DNA of 64,000 bases from an uncultured Clostridium sp. (lineage in GTDB: Bacteria > Bacillota > Clostridia > TANB77 > CAG-508). The position numbers and the translations under genes are program-made. This document shows, piece by piece, positions 17,380-26,598 of this stretch. The stretch lies in contig CAOJXR010000003.1 of assembly GCA_948465565.1 (NCBI GenBank), forward strand, positions 1-64,000. The letters run 5' to 3'. Numbering within the stretch: the stretch's first letter is position 1; each line of letters starts with the position of its first letter. A model generated the notes under the pieces. It had not been told where the DNA came from. It worked only from the letters and a program-made list of their open reading frames with translations, and did not search any database.

Positions 17380-18348
17380 TTAATACCATCCTTTAACTTG
17401 TGAATGTGCGTATGCTGCTGATGGATTTCCATATCTTTGTCTTATATAGTTTAGTCCCCAATTAACTTGAGTTTGATAGTTTGTTAAATAATCGCTTCCT
17501 GCACTTGCCATTTTACTTGCTGGCAATGCTTGTGGTATACCGTATGCTCCTGAGCTTCTATTTTGTGCATACATGTTCCAACGACTTTCTTTATTCCATA
17601 ACAGAACTAGATTATAATAATCTTCATCGCTCCATCCATAGTTGTAACACTTTTGTTGTGCGTATGCTTGTGCTTCAGCTGCTGATGCACTTGAACTTCC
17701 TTGAATTCTTGCTGCAGCTCCTGCTCTACTACTAACTTGTAATGTTACTTGAACAACTTTGTTAACTGGCTCTTTTATTATCACTTCTGAAATTTGTGTT
17801 CTTTCTATTTCTATATCATTTTTGTATTTTACTTTATATGTTATTTCTTTGATTCCATTTTGTCCTTCTTGAACAACTTTATTAACTTTTTCGCCATTTC
17901 CTGATGTTACTTCTTTTGTTATTGTTTCAAATGGAATTTCTATAGTTTCTTTTATAATTTTTTCAACTATTGTTCCGCTATTTGATTCTAATATTGCACT
18001 TGTTTCAATTATTTCTTCAACTGGTGTAGATTCTTGGTTTTCGTTTGTCTCTATTATTTTCTTTTCTCTTGATATTGTAATAACTTTGTCTGCTCCAACA
18101 TTTTCATTATAGTTTGGTGTTATTGTTTCACCATCTAAAATGTAAATATTATTTTCTTTTAATATTTCACCTACGTTTGTTTGTGCTGTTATTACTGTTA
18201 ATTCAGTTTTGTCGGAGAATTTTATTGTTACACTGTTTACTGTTTGTGTTCCTGCAAAAACTCCTACTCCTAATAGTAGTACTAATATTAAAGCTATAAA
18301 AATGATTCTTTTTATCATCATTTTTGATAAACTTTCATTTGTTTTCAT
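17380..18348 (-). CDS. Secreted G5-domain lytic transglycosylase (Rpf/YabE-like)
   Basis: This 322-aa protein has an N-terminal membrane/signal helix (IIFIALILVLLLGVGVFAG), a DUF348 ubiquitin-like segment (SVTIKFSDKTELTVITAQTNVGEIL) and a G5 domain around residues 140-200. A C-terminal soluble lytic transglycosylase-like domain follows, with LLWNKESRWNMYAQN holding the catalytic Glu and GAYGIPQALP. It cleaves peptidoglycan glycan strands outside the membrane. The ATG at 18348 follows AAAGGAGG and is preferred to an upstream start at 18405. Confidence 0.88.
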   Translation of the reverse strand: MKTNESLSKMMIKRIIFIALILVLLLGVGVFAGTQTVNSVTIKFSDKTELTVITAQTNVGEILKENNIYILDGETITPNYNENVGADKVITISREKKIIETNENQESTPVEEIIETSAILESNSGTIVEKIIKETIEIPFETITKEVTSGNGEKVNKVVQEGQNGIKEITYKVKYKNDIEIERTQISEVIIKEPVNKVVQVTLQVSSRAGAAARIQGSSSASAAEAQAYAQQKCYNYGWSDEDYYNLVLLWNKESRWNMYAQNRSSGAYGIPQALPASKMASAGSDYLTNYQTQVNWGLNYIRQRYGNPSAAYAHSQVKGWY

Positions 18349-18531
18349 ATATTCCTCCTTTAGAAATAACATATTGATTATATACTTTTTGTTGCTTTTT
18401 GTCAACTTTTGCTAGTTTTGTCTATGCTTAGGCTGGACTAGGCTTGCACATTTTCTATTTATTTTTCGTATTTTCCTCTCTATATATTATATTAGGCTTG
18501 TATATTTTTAGTACTTTATTTTTATAATTTG

Positions 18532-18560
18532 TTGTATTTTTTATGCATATATGCTATTAT
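18532..18560 (+). promoter_or_regulatory. Putative lemA promoter
   Basis: TTGTAT (18532-18537), 17-base spacer, TATTAT (18555-18560), 33 bases before the lemA start. Confidence 0.5.
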
Positions 18561-18593
18561 TTTTTTGTAATGTGTAATAAGGAGGATTTGCGT

Positions 18594-19142
18594 ATGACAC
18601 CATTTATTGTTATTGCTATTATCGTTATATTAGTTATATTGGTAATTGCAACTTATAACAGTCTTGTTAGTCTTAGAAATCAAGTTAAAAATTCTTGGTC
18701 TCAGATAGATGTTGAATTGCAAAGAAGATTCGATTTAATCCCAAATTTAGTTGAAACTGTTAAAGGATATACAAATCACGAAGAGGCTGTCTTAACTAAG
18801 GTTACAGAGCTTCGTACTTCTTGGTCTGATGCTTCAACTGTTAGTGAGAAAGCTGATTTAGAAAATGAACTTTCTGGTGCTTTAAAGTCAATTATGGCTG
18901 TAGCTGAAAATTACCCAGATTTAAAATCAAATACAAATTTCTTAAGTTTGCAGGAAGAACTTGCTAATACGGAAAATAAACTTTCTAATTCAAGGCAATC
19001 ATATAATAATATTACTACTGTTTATAATACTAAGTTAGAAGTTTTTCCAAGTAATATTATTGCTAATATGTTTGGATTTAAGCAAGCAGAATTATTTAAT
19101 GTAAGTGATGAATCTAAACAAAGTGTAAAAGTTCAATTTTAA
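18594..19142 (+). CDS. lemA: LemA family protein
   Basis: This 182-aa protein has an N-terminal membrane helix (FIVIAIIVILVILVIATYNSLV) followed by the LemA signature RNQVKNSWSQIDVELQRRFDLIPNLVETVKGY and a long helical body. The function of LemA is not established; it is an anchored coiled-coil protein widespread in bacteria. AAGGAGG lies before the ATG at 18594; the open frame extends upstream to 18543 but without a ribosome site. It stands alone between divergent and convergent neighbours. Confidence 0.93.
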   Translation: MTPFIVIAIIVILVILVIATYNSLVSLRNQVKNSWSQIDVELQRRFDLIPNLVETVKGYTNHEEAVLTKVTELRTSWSDASTVSEKADLENELSGALKSIMAVAENYPDLKSNTNFLSLQEELANTENKLSNSRQSYNNITTVYNTKLEVFPSNIIANMFGFKQAELFNVSDESKQSVKVQF

Positions 19143-19151
19143 AAAGATGAT

Positions 19152-19177
19152 AAAAGCGCTATAAAAATAGCGCTTTT
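19152..19177 (+). terminator. Terminator after lemA
   Basis: AAAAGCGCTA and TAGCGCTTTT arms followed by TCTTTTTTTT. Confidence 0.85.
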
Positions 19178-19204
19178 TCTTTTTTTTAGTTTCAATAAAG
19201 TTCT

Positions 19205-20647
19205 TTATTTCGTTAATTCTTCTATAAACATTTTATTAAGCATTTGTGGATTAGCTTTTCCTTTTGTTTCTTTCATTGCTTGTCCAACTAAGAAACCAAG
19301 TGCTCTGTCTTTTCCTGCTTTATAATCTGCAACTGATTGTGGGTTATTTTCTAATATTTTTAATACAACTTCTTTTATTGCACCTTCATCAGATATTTGT
19401 ACCCATCCTTTTTCTTCGATTATTTCGCTTGGAGCTTTTGGATTTTCAAATAGTTCATCTAATACTTTTTTGCCTATATTGTTGCTTATTGTTCCTTTAT
19501 CGATTAACTCTACTAATTCTCCTAGCTCATCACCTGTAAATGGTATCTTATCAGCCTCTTCTTCTTTTTCGTTTAAAATTCTTGCTATATCTGACATTAA
19601 CCAGTTGCTAACTGCTTTTGGATTTTTTGATTTTTCAGTTGCTTTATCAAATATATCAGAATAATATTTTGATGATGTTACAAAATTTGCAGCTTTTTCT
19701 GATAATTCGAATTCTTGGATGTATCTTGCTTTCTTGATTTCAGGTAATTCTGGCAATCCTTTTCTTATATTTTCAATATATTCATCTGACAATTTAATTG
19801 CAACTAAGTCTGGGTCTGGGAAATATCTGTAATCTTGTGCATCTTCTTTGTCTCTCATTGGGAAAGTTTTTCCTGAAATATCATCCCATCTTAATGTTTC
19901 TTGAGTTATTTTGTTTCCATTTTCGATTTCTTCTATTTGTCTATCTGCTTCATATTTGATTGCTCTTACAATTGATCTGAAAGAGTTCATGTTCTTCATT
20001 TCTGTTCTTGTTCCGAATTTTTCTGAACCTTTTTTCCTTACGGATACGTTAACATCTGCTCTTAAAGAACCTTCTTGCATCTTACAGTCTGAAACTTCAA
20101 TATATTCAAATATCGATTTAATTTTTCTTAAATAGTTTTCTGCTTCTTCCGCACTTCTTAAATCTGGCTCTGAAACTACTTCTATAAGAGGTACCCCTGC
20201 TCTATTTAAATCAACAAAGCTTCCTCTGCCATATTCATCATGATTTAGTTTTCCAGCATCTTCTTCAATGTGGATTCTTGTTATTCTTATTGTCTTTTTC
20301 TCACCATTAGCATCTTCTATATCTATGTTTCCTCCATAGCAAAGTGGCATATCAAATTGTGATATCTGGTATGCTTTTGGTAAGTCTGGATAAAAGTAAT
20401 TTTTTCTATCGTTTTTACTGTTTCTCGCTATTTCACAGTTTGTTGCCAATCCTGCTTTTACTGCATATTCTACAACTTTTTCATTTAATACAGGTAGTGT
20501 TCCTGGCATTGCCATACATATTGGGCAACAATGTGTGTTTGGCTCTCCACCAAATTCTGTAGGGCATGAACAGAATATTTTTGTTTTTGTTGATAATTCG
20601 CAGTGAACTTCTAGTCCAATAACTATCTCATAATCTTCTCTTGCCAT
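19205..20647 (-). CDS. gatB: Asp-tRNA(Asn)/Glu-tRNA(Gln) amidotransferase subunit B
   Basis: This 480-aa subunit binds the mischarged tRNA and holds the kinase site that phosphorylates the aminoacyl group. Seen are the N-terminal IGLEVHCELSTKTKIFC, the zinc cysteines in FCSC and CCPIC, GSLRADVNVSVR, and the C-terminal YqeY-like tail (VGQAMKETKGKANPQMLNKMF). Last gene of the gatC-nucleotidase-gatA-gatB operon. The presence of GatCAB implies that Gln-tRNA and/or Asn-tRNA are made by transamidation. Confidence 0.97.
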   Translation of the reverse strand: MAREDYEIVIGLEVHCELSTKTKIFCSCPTEFGGEPNTHCCPICMAMPGTLPVLNEKVVEYAVKAGLATNCEIARNSKNDRKNYFYPDLPKAYQISQFDMPLCYGGNIDIEDANGEKKTIRITRIHIEEDAGKLNHDEYGRGSFVDLNRAGVPLIEVVSEPDLRSAEEAENYLRKIKSIFEYIEVSDCKMQEGSLRADVNVSVRKKGSEKFGTRTEMKNMNSFRSIVRAIKYEADRQIEEIENGNKITQETLRWDDISGKTFPMRDKEDAQDYRYFPDPDLVAIKLSDEYIENIRKGLPELPEIKKARYIQEFELSEKAANFVTSSKYYSDIFDKATEKSKNPKAVSNWLMSDIARILNEKEEEADKIPFTGDELGELVELIDKGTISNNIGKKVLDELFENPKAPSEIIEEKGWVQISDEGAIKEVVLKILENNPQSVADYKAGKDRALGFLVGQAMKETKGKANPQMLNKMFIEELTK

Positions 20648-20679
20648 CTATTTTCCTCCTTAATAATCATGTTTTTGCA

Positions 20680-22149
20680 TTATTTCTTAAATTCAGGTTT
20701 ATGTTTTTCTCTAAACTTAACTTCTTGTTCAAAAGTATATGCTGCTCTGATAATTGTTTCTTCATCAAAGTGTTTTGCTACTAATTGAATTCCTATTGGC
20801 ATTCCTTTTGAATCTACTGTTGCTGGCAAACTCATTCCTGGAAGTCCTGCTATATTTACTGGAACTGTGCATATATCTGCTAAATACATTTCTAATGGAT
20901 TATTTGATTTTTCTCCAATCTTAAATGCTACCGTTGGTGAAGTTGGAGTTAATATAATATCATATTTTTCAAATAACTTTTGATATTCATTTCTTATTAC
21001 TGTTCTAACTTTTTGGGCTTTTTTATAATATGCATCATAATATCCAGAAGATAATACGTAGGTTCCTAAGATTATTCTTCTTTTTACTTCTGGTCCAAAT
21101 CCTTCTGTTCTTGAATTTATATAAATTTCTCTTAAATTGTTGAATTTTTCTGATCTATATCCATATCTAATTCCATCAAATCTACCTAGGTTTGAACTAG
21201 CTTCTGCACATGCAATTATGTAGTATACTGCTAATGCTTCTTTTCCAACATCTAGTGAACATTCTTCAACTGTTGCTCCTAATCTTTCAAAAGTTTTCGC
21301 TGCTTCTAATACAGCTTGTTTTACTTCTTCGTTTATTCCTTCTCCTAGGAATTCTTTTGGTAATCCTATTTTTAGTCCTTTTATATCTTTTACAAGAGCT
21401 TTTGTATAATCTTTTTTCTCAATGTTCATTGATGTAGAGTCTTTTTCATCATGTCCAGCTACTACATTTAAAAGTAAAGCACTATCTTCAACATCTTTTG
21501 TTATTGGACCAATTTGGTCTAATGATGATGCAAATGCTACTAATCCATATCTTGAAACTAGTCCATATGTTGGTTTTAATCCTACAACTCCGCATAAAGA
21601 AGCTGGTTGACGAATTGAACCTCCTGTGTCACTTCCAAGTGCCCATGGTACTAGATCCGCTGCTACTGCTGCTGCACTTCCTCCTGATGAACCTCCTGGT
21701 ACAGTGTTTAAATTCCATGGGTTATATGTTGGGTGGAAATATGAGTATTCTGTAGAACCTCCCATTGCAAATTCATCCATATTTAACTTTCCAAGTGCAA
21801 TCATATTTTCATTGTTTATATTTTTTACAATTGTTGCATCATAAGGAGCTACAAAGTTTTCTAGCATTTTTGAACTACATGTTGTTTTTACTCCTTTTGT
21901 GCACATATTGTCTTTTATTCCTATTGGAATACCTGCTAATTTTCCTAGATTCTCTCCATTAGCTATTTTTTCTTCTATTTCTTTTGCTTTAGCTTTTGCA
22001 TTTTCGTCTGTTACTGTAACAAAAGCTTGTACATCTTTTTCTTTTTCTTTTATACGATTTAAATAGCTTTCTGTTATTTGAGTTGGAGTTATTTCTTTTT
22101 TGTCTAATTTTTCAATTAGTTCATGAACTGTATATTCGTATAGTTCCAT
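20680..22149 (-). CDS. gatA: Asp-tRNA(Asn)/Glu-tRNA(Gln) amidotransferase subunit A
   Basis: This 489-aa amidase-signature subunit releases ammonia from glutamine for transfer to the tRNA-bound residue. The Ser-cisSer-Lys triad is visible: Lys in GIKDNM near residue 77, the serines in [14 protein letters not shown] and [13 protein letters not shown] near residues 150-180. Its ATG shares bases with the stop of the upstream nucleotidase gene (TAATG) and the ribosome site GGAGG lies inside that gene, indicating coupled translation. Confidence 0.97.
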   Translation of the reverse strand: MELYEYTVHELIEKLDKKEITPTQITESYLNRIKEKEKDVQAFVTVTDENAKAKAKEIEEKIANGENLGKLAGIPIGIKDNMCTKGVKTTCSSKMLENFVAPYDATIVKNINNENMIALGKLNMDEFAMGGSTEYSYFHPTYNPWNLNTVPGGSSGGSAAAVAADLVPWALGSDTGGSIRQPASLCGVVGLKPTYGLVSRYGLVAFASSLDQIGPITKDVEDSALLLNVVAGHDEKDSTSMNIEKKDYTKALVKDIKGLKIGLPKEFLGEGINEEVKQAVLEAAKTFERLGATVEECSLDVGKEALAVYYIIACAEASSNLGRFDGIRYGYRSEKFNNLREIYINSRTEGFGPEVKRRIILGTYVLSSGYYDAYYKKAQKVRTVIRNEYQKLFEKYDIILTPTSPTVAFKIGEKSNNPLEMYLADICTVPVNIAGLPGMSLPATVDSKGMPIGIQLVAKHFDEETIIRAAYTFEQEVKFREKHKPEFKK

Positions 22150-22748
22150 TAATTACCCTCCTTTAAAATTTTTTCATATTCTTGATATATATGTGGCCAT
22201 GAATATACTCTTGTAATCTTCTCGTCATTATATTCATTATTATATTTTGTATCCATCATTAATGTATCTATTCCAGCTTCTGCTATTTTTAAACAATTTG
22301 CAAAGCTATCATCTATAAATAAATTTATATTATATTCTTTAGCAATTTTTAATTTATCTTGTGCATCCAATATTATGTCATCATAGTAAACTTCGTTAGC
22401 TTTTAGCCATTGTTTCGTTAGATTTTGAATACTTTTTTCTTCATTTTCCCATCTTGCTGTTATCAATATTATTTTATTATTTTTTGCTAATTTATCTATT
22501 GTTTCTTTTGCAAATAGTTTTATTTTTGTTTCTGATAAGCATTTCTCATAATATTTATTCCAAAAAGGCTGCTCCTCTTCCTCAGACCAACCATGCATTG
22601 CTTGAACATATTTGTGTGTTGCACATTTATGTTCTTCATTTATTCTTCCAGTTTTGTGTAGGTCCTCTACTGTATATTTTTGTGCATATGGAAAAAGTGT
22701 AGCATATGTGTCTGAAATAGTGTCGTCTATGTCGATTCCTATATTCAT
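22149..22748 (-). CDS. 5'-nucleotidase of the HAD superfamily (NT5C type)
   Basis: This 199-aa protein has HAD motif I DIDDTISD at residues 5-12, motif II in IILITAR near residue 97, and motif IV acidic residues in [10 protein letters not shown]. The NT5C group removes phosphate from (deoxy)nucleoside monophosphates; the substrate here is not known. It sits inside the gat operon, 13 bases after gatC and overlapping the gatA start, an unusual insertion in a normally compact gatCAB order. Confidence 0.85.
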   Translation of the reverse strand: MNIGIDIDDTISDTYATLFPYAQKYTVEDLHKTGRINEEHKCATHKYVQAMHGWSEEEEQPFWNKYYEKCLSETKIKLFAKETIDKLAKNNKIILITARWENEEKSIQNLTKQWLKANEVYYDDIILDAQDKLKIAKEYNINLFIDDSFANCLKIAEAGIDTLMMDTKYNNEYNDEKITRVYSWPHIYQEYEKILKEGN

Positions 22749-22761
22749 GCCAAATATCCTC

Positions 22762-23052
22762 CTAATTTATTACCTTTGGAATTCTAAACATTCCTTCATC
22801 TTGACTTGGTGCATTTGCTAATAATGCTTCTTTGTCGCTTTCTTCTTGATTTATCTCATCTTTTCTGAATACATTATAATTTTCATTTATTCCTATTGTT
22901 TCGTTTATGTTGTCTGTATTTACATGATTTATTGTATCTGCAAATTCTAGAATTTCTTCTAGGTTTTTCTTATAGCTTCCCATTTCTTCTTCTGATAAAT
23001 TTAATCGTGCAAGTTTAGCTATATGTTTTACTTCGTTATCGCTTATTTGCAT
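22762..23052 (-). CDS. gatC: Asp-tRNA(Asn)/Glu-tRNA(Gln) amidotransferase subunit C
   Basis: This 96-aa subunit stabilises GatA on GatB. It shows the conserved N-terminal helix VKHIAKLARLNLSEEEMGSY, the central LEEILEFADTINHVNTDNI and the C-terminal FRIPKVIN. The ATG at 23052, eight bases after AAAGGAG, is chosen over an in-frame start six codons upstream. First gene of its operon; the 250 bases upstream are shared with the divergent GC-rich gene. Confidence 0.93.
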   Translation of the reverse strand: MQISDNEVKHIAKLARLNLSEEEMGSYKKNLEEILEFADTINHVNTDNINETIGINENYNVFRKDEINQEESDKEALLANAPSQDEGMFRIPKVIN

Positions 23053-23200
23053 GGTACCATCTCCTTTCAATATTTGCTTATTATATATCTTTTATCTTAA
23101 AAAATCAATACTTTGAAGGTATTTAGGGTATGTTTATATTCTTATAAAGTTACTCATTTTTATTAGTCTAATTTTATTTATCTAGGTTATTTACCAAAAC

Positions 23201-23229
23201 TTGCTGTTTTATGTAAAGTGTGTTATAAT
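23201..23229 (+). promoter_or_regulatory. Promoter of the GC-rich secreted protein genes
   Basis: TTGCTG (23201-23206), 17-base spacer and a perfect TATAAT (23224-23229), about 75 bases before the ATG. The promoter is in AT-rich host-like DNA, while the coding region is GC-rich. Confidence 0.6.
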
Positions 23230-23304
23230 TAATTTTGTATGACCCATATGGTTGTGCTTTATATAGATGTTTCATTCCACACTAAAATTTTGGAGGTAAA
23301 AACA

Positions 23305-23991
23305 ATGAAACACGTAAAAAAACTGTTGGCCCTGTTCCTGATCATGCTTATGGTCGCAACACTTCCGACTACTGCGCTGGCGAAAATGCCTGACACGACG
23401 TCGCCTGCTACGCAGCTGGAGCTCATCGATTTCTCCACGGTTCGGCTGGTTCAGTGCCTGTCAGCGGCAACGCATTTCCTGGACGATGATACAGAAGAAC
23501 TGCCCCTTGGCTTCGGTCTGGGCTATACGTTCTCTGTATTGCCTGGCACAACTTTTATCCCTGTTTATGATGCACGCTTTTTGCACGGGTTCGACCCTTG
23601 GTCGAAAAATAACCCTGCAATGGTGTCTATCGCTTACAGCCAGCTCAACCTTGAGGGTGACTTTGTTCCCGAAGGGTATTTCACTCTTTATCCCTTTAGG
23701 CAGCTTGCTGAAAGCCTCGGATATGATGTGCTGTGGCGCAATATCGATGGCGTAAGCTATGTGTTCTTTGCAGAACACGTCGAGGGCGGAGCATGGATTC
23801 ATGTGTCTCTTGAAAACCTCATTCTGCCGAAGGTCATGAACATTGACCTGTCTGAAATCGAGACAAGAGACCAGGGTTGGATGTATGCTAATTCCGTTAC
23901 AGTTAATGGAGAGTACAACGTCCAGTTCGATAAAGACGGTGAGGTCACGGTTCCGTCGTACTGGGTTACGGAAGTGATTCCAGTAGACTGA
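23305..23991 (+). CDS. GC-rich secreted protein with stalk-like (copper amine oxidase N-domain-like) region
   Basis: This 228-aa protein has a clear signal peptide (MKHVKKLLALFLIMLMVATL, cleavage after ALA). A mature part carries YPFRQLAESLGYDVLWRNIDG, which matches the pattern of the copper-amine-oxidase-like N-terminal domain repeats found in many clostridial exported proteins. It then has VFFAEHVEGGAWIHVSLEN and GWMYANSVTV. The start at 23305 follows GGAGG. Composition is about 50% GC, clearly different from flanking genes. It forms a tandem paralogous pair with the next gene. Confidence 0.78.
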   Translation: MKHVKKLLALFLIMLMVATLPTTALAKMPDTTSPATQLELIDFSTVRLVQCLSAATHFLDDDTEELPLGFGLGYTFSVLPGTTFIPVYDARFLHGFDPWSKNNPAMVSIAYSQLNLEGDFVPEGYFTLYPFRQLAESLGYDVLWRNIDGVSYVFFAEHVEGGAWIHVSLENLILPKVMNIDLSEIETRDQGWMYANSVTVNGEYNVQFDKDGEVTVPSYWVTEVIPVD

Positions 23992-24031
23992 TTCGCTTTT
24001 TCCTTGGAAAATGTATAATTTGGAGGTTGTC

Positions 24032-24655
24032 ATGGGATTTCTAAAAAAAATCTGGCAGTTTATCATTGCCTTCATCTGCGCTCCTACAAGGCCTGTTTGT
24101 GCACGTGCTGCACATCACAGTCGGCCTACTGCAAGCACAGATGTTAGGATAATTCTCTGCCTTTCCCCGAACATTCCATATGCGCTTAGAGGAAAATATA
24201 AGCCTGAGGAGTATGTTGGAGTAATTTCTTCCGAGTATCCTAAAAAGTGCATGATTCCTGAAAGGGCAGCTACCTTTGCTACCAATTCTTATTGGGATGT
24301 TCCTGTCGATCTTCCTGAGCTTGTTTCTCTTCCTGGTTTTGAGCAAACGCTCTTTTATCCGTTTAGAGAGCTCGCGGATGCTTTAAGGTATGATGTCCTT
24401 TGGTGTACATTCAAAGAGCCTGGCTCTAAGAACTACACTGGGCATGTTCTCTTTGCGGAGCGTGTATGTAATGGCATGTGGATTCGCATTAGCGAGGAAA
24501 ATGCTGAAAAACGTTTTGGAACGATTTACTATGGTCATCTCTATACTGGTGGCTGGTTGTATGTAGTTCCTGACGGAAAACTGCCTTTTTTCATTGCTAT
24601 GGGAATTGCTGGCCGTGTTTACGTGCCCAAGCATGAGGTTATTGAAATAGCATGA
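24032..24655 (+). CDS. Second GC-rich paralogous protein with the same stalk-like region
   Basis: This 207-aa protein starts MGFLKKIWQFIIAFICA, an uncleaved-looking signal or anchor helix; GGAGG lies just upstream of 24032. The rest parallels the preceding gene: FYPFRELADALRYDVLW, VLFAERVCNGMWIRISEEN, GGWLYVV and a C-terminal VPKHEVIEIA matching VPSYWVTEVIPV. The pair is 40 bases apart and ends in a strong GC-rich terminator. Composition is intermediate between the first paralogue and the host, as if partly ameliorated. Function unknown. Confidence 0.75.
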   Translation: MGFLKKIWQFIIAFICAPTRPVCARAAHHSRPTASTDVRIILCLSPNIPYALRGKYKPEEYVGVISSEYPKKCMIPERAATFATNSYWDVPVDLPELVSLPGFEQTLFYPFRELADALRYDVLWCTFKEPGSKNYTGHVLFAERVCNGMWIRISEENAEKRFGTIYYGHLYTGGWLYVVPDGKLPFFIAMGIAGRVYVPKHEVIEIA

Positions 24656-24676
24656 ACCCGTATAAAAAAACAGTTT

Positions 24677-24716
24677 CCCCCGTAGCACTGGTCTTCCGGT
24701 GCCACGGGGGTTTTCC
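24677..24716 (+). terminator. GC-rich terminator after the paralogous pair
   Basis: CCCCCGT(A)GCAC pairs with GTGC(C)ACGGGGG, followed by TTTTCCCTTTTTT. Confidence 0.88.
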
Positions 24717-24721
24717 CTTTT

Positions 24722-25447
24722 TTAATCTTCTTTATCAAATATACTGTGTTTTCCGTCAGACAACATCTTTATCTCATTTGTTCTTGCTAGCTTTGCTTTC
24801 AATATTTTCAGTGGATCTATTACAGCATATTTAACTTTTTCTGTTATTCTCTTAATTCTGTTTACTAATCTTCTTTCTTCTTTTAGTTCTTCTTCCTCTT
24901 GTGTTTGATATTCTTCAATATAAGTTTTAGCTTTTGGAATATTTAACTTATATTCAGAATAATTCATGTCTTTTATTTCAGTTTGGTTTTCAACTTTTAA
25001 TAATTTTATATCTTCTTTTTTTAGTAATACAATATATTCTGATACATCATAAATTCTTGTTTCAATATCTTCAAGATTTAAGATTTTTCTTGTTTTAGCT
25101 ACATTTGGAATTTTTCTGATTTTATAGTTTAGGTTTTCTCCTACTACAAAATATTGTTTTTCAGCAGTAGTTGCTGTTTCTGTAATTATTGATTGCTCTG
25201 TTGTCTCTGTTACTGCTTTAGTTATACCTGTTGTTTGATAATTTATTCTATCTACTGCAAAAAAATCTGAATCATAAAATAGAAAACTTACTATTTTTTC
25301 TTCTTCATTTGATGTGTATATTTTTACTTTTTCAATTTCAAAATTATCAACTGTTTTTTGATATTCATAAATTGTTTTTAAATTTATTTTTTCTAATTCC
25401 TCTTTAACATTTGTAGTTAAATTCATTTTCTCTATTGTTTTTTCCAC
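24722..25447 (-). CDS. Protein of unknown function, mixed charged/helical
   Basis: This 241-aa protein is probably cytosolic, with no signal peptide or membrane helix. The start is a GTG following AAGGGG by about eight bases. The middle contains ITKAVTETTEQSIITETATTAE and a beta-like segment; the C-terminal third is Glu/Lys/Arg-rich (EEEELKEERRLVNRIKRI) and probably coiled. I do not recognise a family. AT-rich codon use matches the host. Its stop converges on the terminator of the GC-rich pair. Confidence 0.65.
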   Translation of the reverse strand: MEKTIEKMNLTTNVKEELEKINLKTIYEYQKTVDNFEIEKVKIYTSNEEEKIVSFLFYDSDFFAVDRINYQTTGITKAVTETTEQSIITETATTAEKQYFVVGENLNYKIRKIPNVAKTRKILNLEDIETRIYDVSEYIVLLKKEDIKLLKVENQTEIKDMNYSEYKLNIPKAKTYIEEYQTQEEEELKEERRLVNRIKRITEKVKYAVIDPLKILKAKLARTNEIKMLSDGKHSIFDKED

Positions 25448-25547
25448 TTTTCATACCCCTTATGTGTTTTTTCAAAAGTGAATTCATTATAGTTTTATAA
25501 GAATTTATAGTCAATAACAAAATATTCACAATTGAATTACATAAGGA

Positions 25548-26438
25548 CTATTTATCCATATTGTCCACTAATTCTTTAATCGTTTTTTTGTCAAAAATGT
25601 ATTTTTTATTACAAAAATGGCACAAAATTTCGGTATCTTTTTCTTCTTTTAAAATATCTTCTAATTCTGTTTTCCCTAGTGAAATTAGACCTCTTTCAAA
25701 TTTTTCTTTGCTACAATTACATTCATATTTTGGATATATGTTTTCTTCTAATAGCTCTATATTATCATCTCCTGTAATTATCTTTGCAATTTCGTCTAAT
25801 TTTGCAATTTTTGCTAGAATTTTGCTTATTGAAGGTATCTTTTTAATGTTTTCTTCTATTTTTGTTACAATATCGTCGCTAGCATCTGGCATTAGTGACA
25901 AAATGTATCCTCCTGCTCTTGAAACTCCATTTTTATCCACAAGCACTCCTAACGCTATCGCTGTAGGTTTTTGCTCTGATTCTACAAAGTATCTAGCGAA
26001 ATCTTCTGCTATTTCTCCACTTATTAGAGGAACTATTCCTATATATGGCTCTTTTAGTCCTATATCTTTTATTATGTTTAGATAACCAGCTTTTCCTACT
26101 GCTCCTCCTACATCTATTTTTCCTTTTTCATTTAAAGGTAATTCTATATGTGGATTTTGCATGTATGCTCTTACTCTTGGAAATCTGTCGGCTACTGCTA
26201 CCATACTACCTATTGGTCCGTCACCTTTTATTTGAACACTTATGCTGTCTTGCTCATTTTTTAATTCTACTCCCATTAATGCTGTAGCTGTTATTAATCT
26301 TCCTAGTGCTGCTGTAGTTGTTGGTGTTAAATCATGTATTTTTCTTGCTTCTTCTACTAGATTTGTTGATTCTATTATACTGATTGATACTTTTCCTTCT
26401 AAGGCTAAGTATTTTTTTATCCTATCTTGATTTTCCAT
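25548..26438 (-). CDS. hslO: Hsp33 redox-regulated chaperone
   Basis: This 296-aa holdase is activated by oxidation of its zinc-binding cysteines. The four cysteines are seen as CNC near residue 238 and CHFC near residue 271. The N-terminal domain shows TPTTTAALGRLITATALMG and IKGDGPIGSMVAVAD. It protects proteins against oxidative unfolding, fitting an anaerobe that also carries reverse rubrerythrin. TTAGGAG lies before the ATG. Downstream of rpoC, with palindromic repeat copy C between them. Confidence 0.95.
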   Translation of the reverse strand: MENQDRIKKYLALEGKVSISIIESTNLVEEARKIHDLTPTTTAALGRLITATALMGVELKNEQDSISVQIKGDGPIGSMVAVADRFPRVRAYMQNPHIELPLNEKGKIDVGGAVGKAGYLNIIKDIGLKEPYIGIVPLISGEIAEDFARYFVESEQKPTAIALGVLVDKNGVSRAGGYILSLMPDASDDIVTKIEENIKKIPSISKILAKIAKLDEIAKIITGDDNIELLEENIYPKYECNCSKEKFERGLISLGKTELEDILKEEKDTEILCHFCNKKYIFDKKTIKELVDNMDK

Positions 26439-26470
26439 ATTCTCTCCTAAAAATAATTTTATAATATTTT

Positions 26471-26569
26471 ATAGCACACAATAATTATTATATTGTTCCT
26501 TTATGGTCGCATCTTCTTTGAAAATATGACCCAACTGTGCGTCGCAACATAATAATTATTGTGTGCTAT
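26471..26569. repeat. Palindromic intergenic element, copy C
   Basis: Perfect 21-base arms (26471-26491 and 26549-26569, containing AGCACACAATAATTATTA) surround a centre which on the minus strand reads GACGCACAGTTGGGT, ATATTTTCAAAGAAGATGCG and ACCATAAAGGAACA. The centre aligns with copies A and B but is the most diverged. It lies between rpoC and hslO. Confidence 0.7.
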
Positions 26570-26598
26570 TTTTATATTACGAAAATACTTTCGTTATA

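Noticed and set aside
23461..24075. 204-codon open frame antisense to the first GC-rich gene
   Set aside because: No ribosome site, no family likeness, and the sense frame has a signal peptide, promoter and paralogue. High GC lengthens chance frames.
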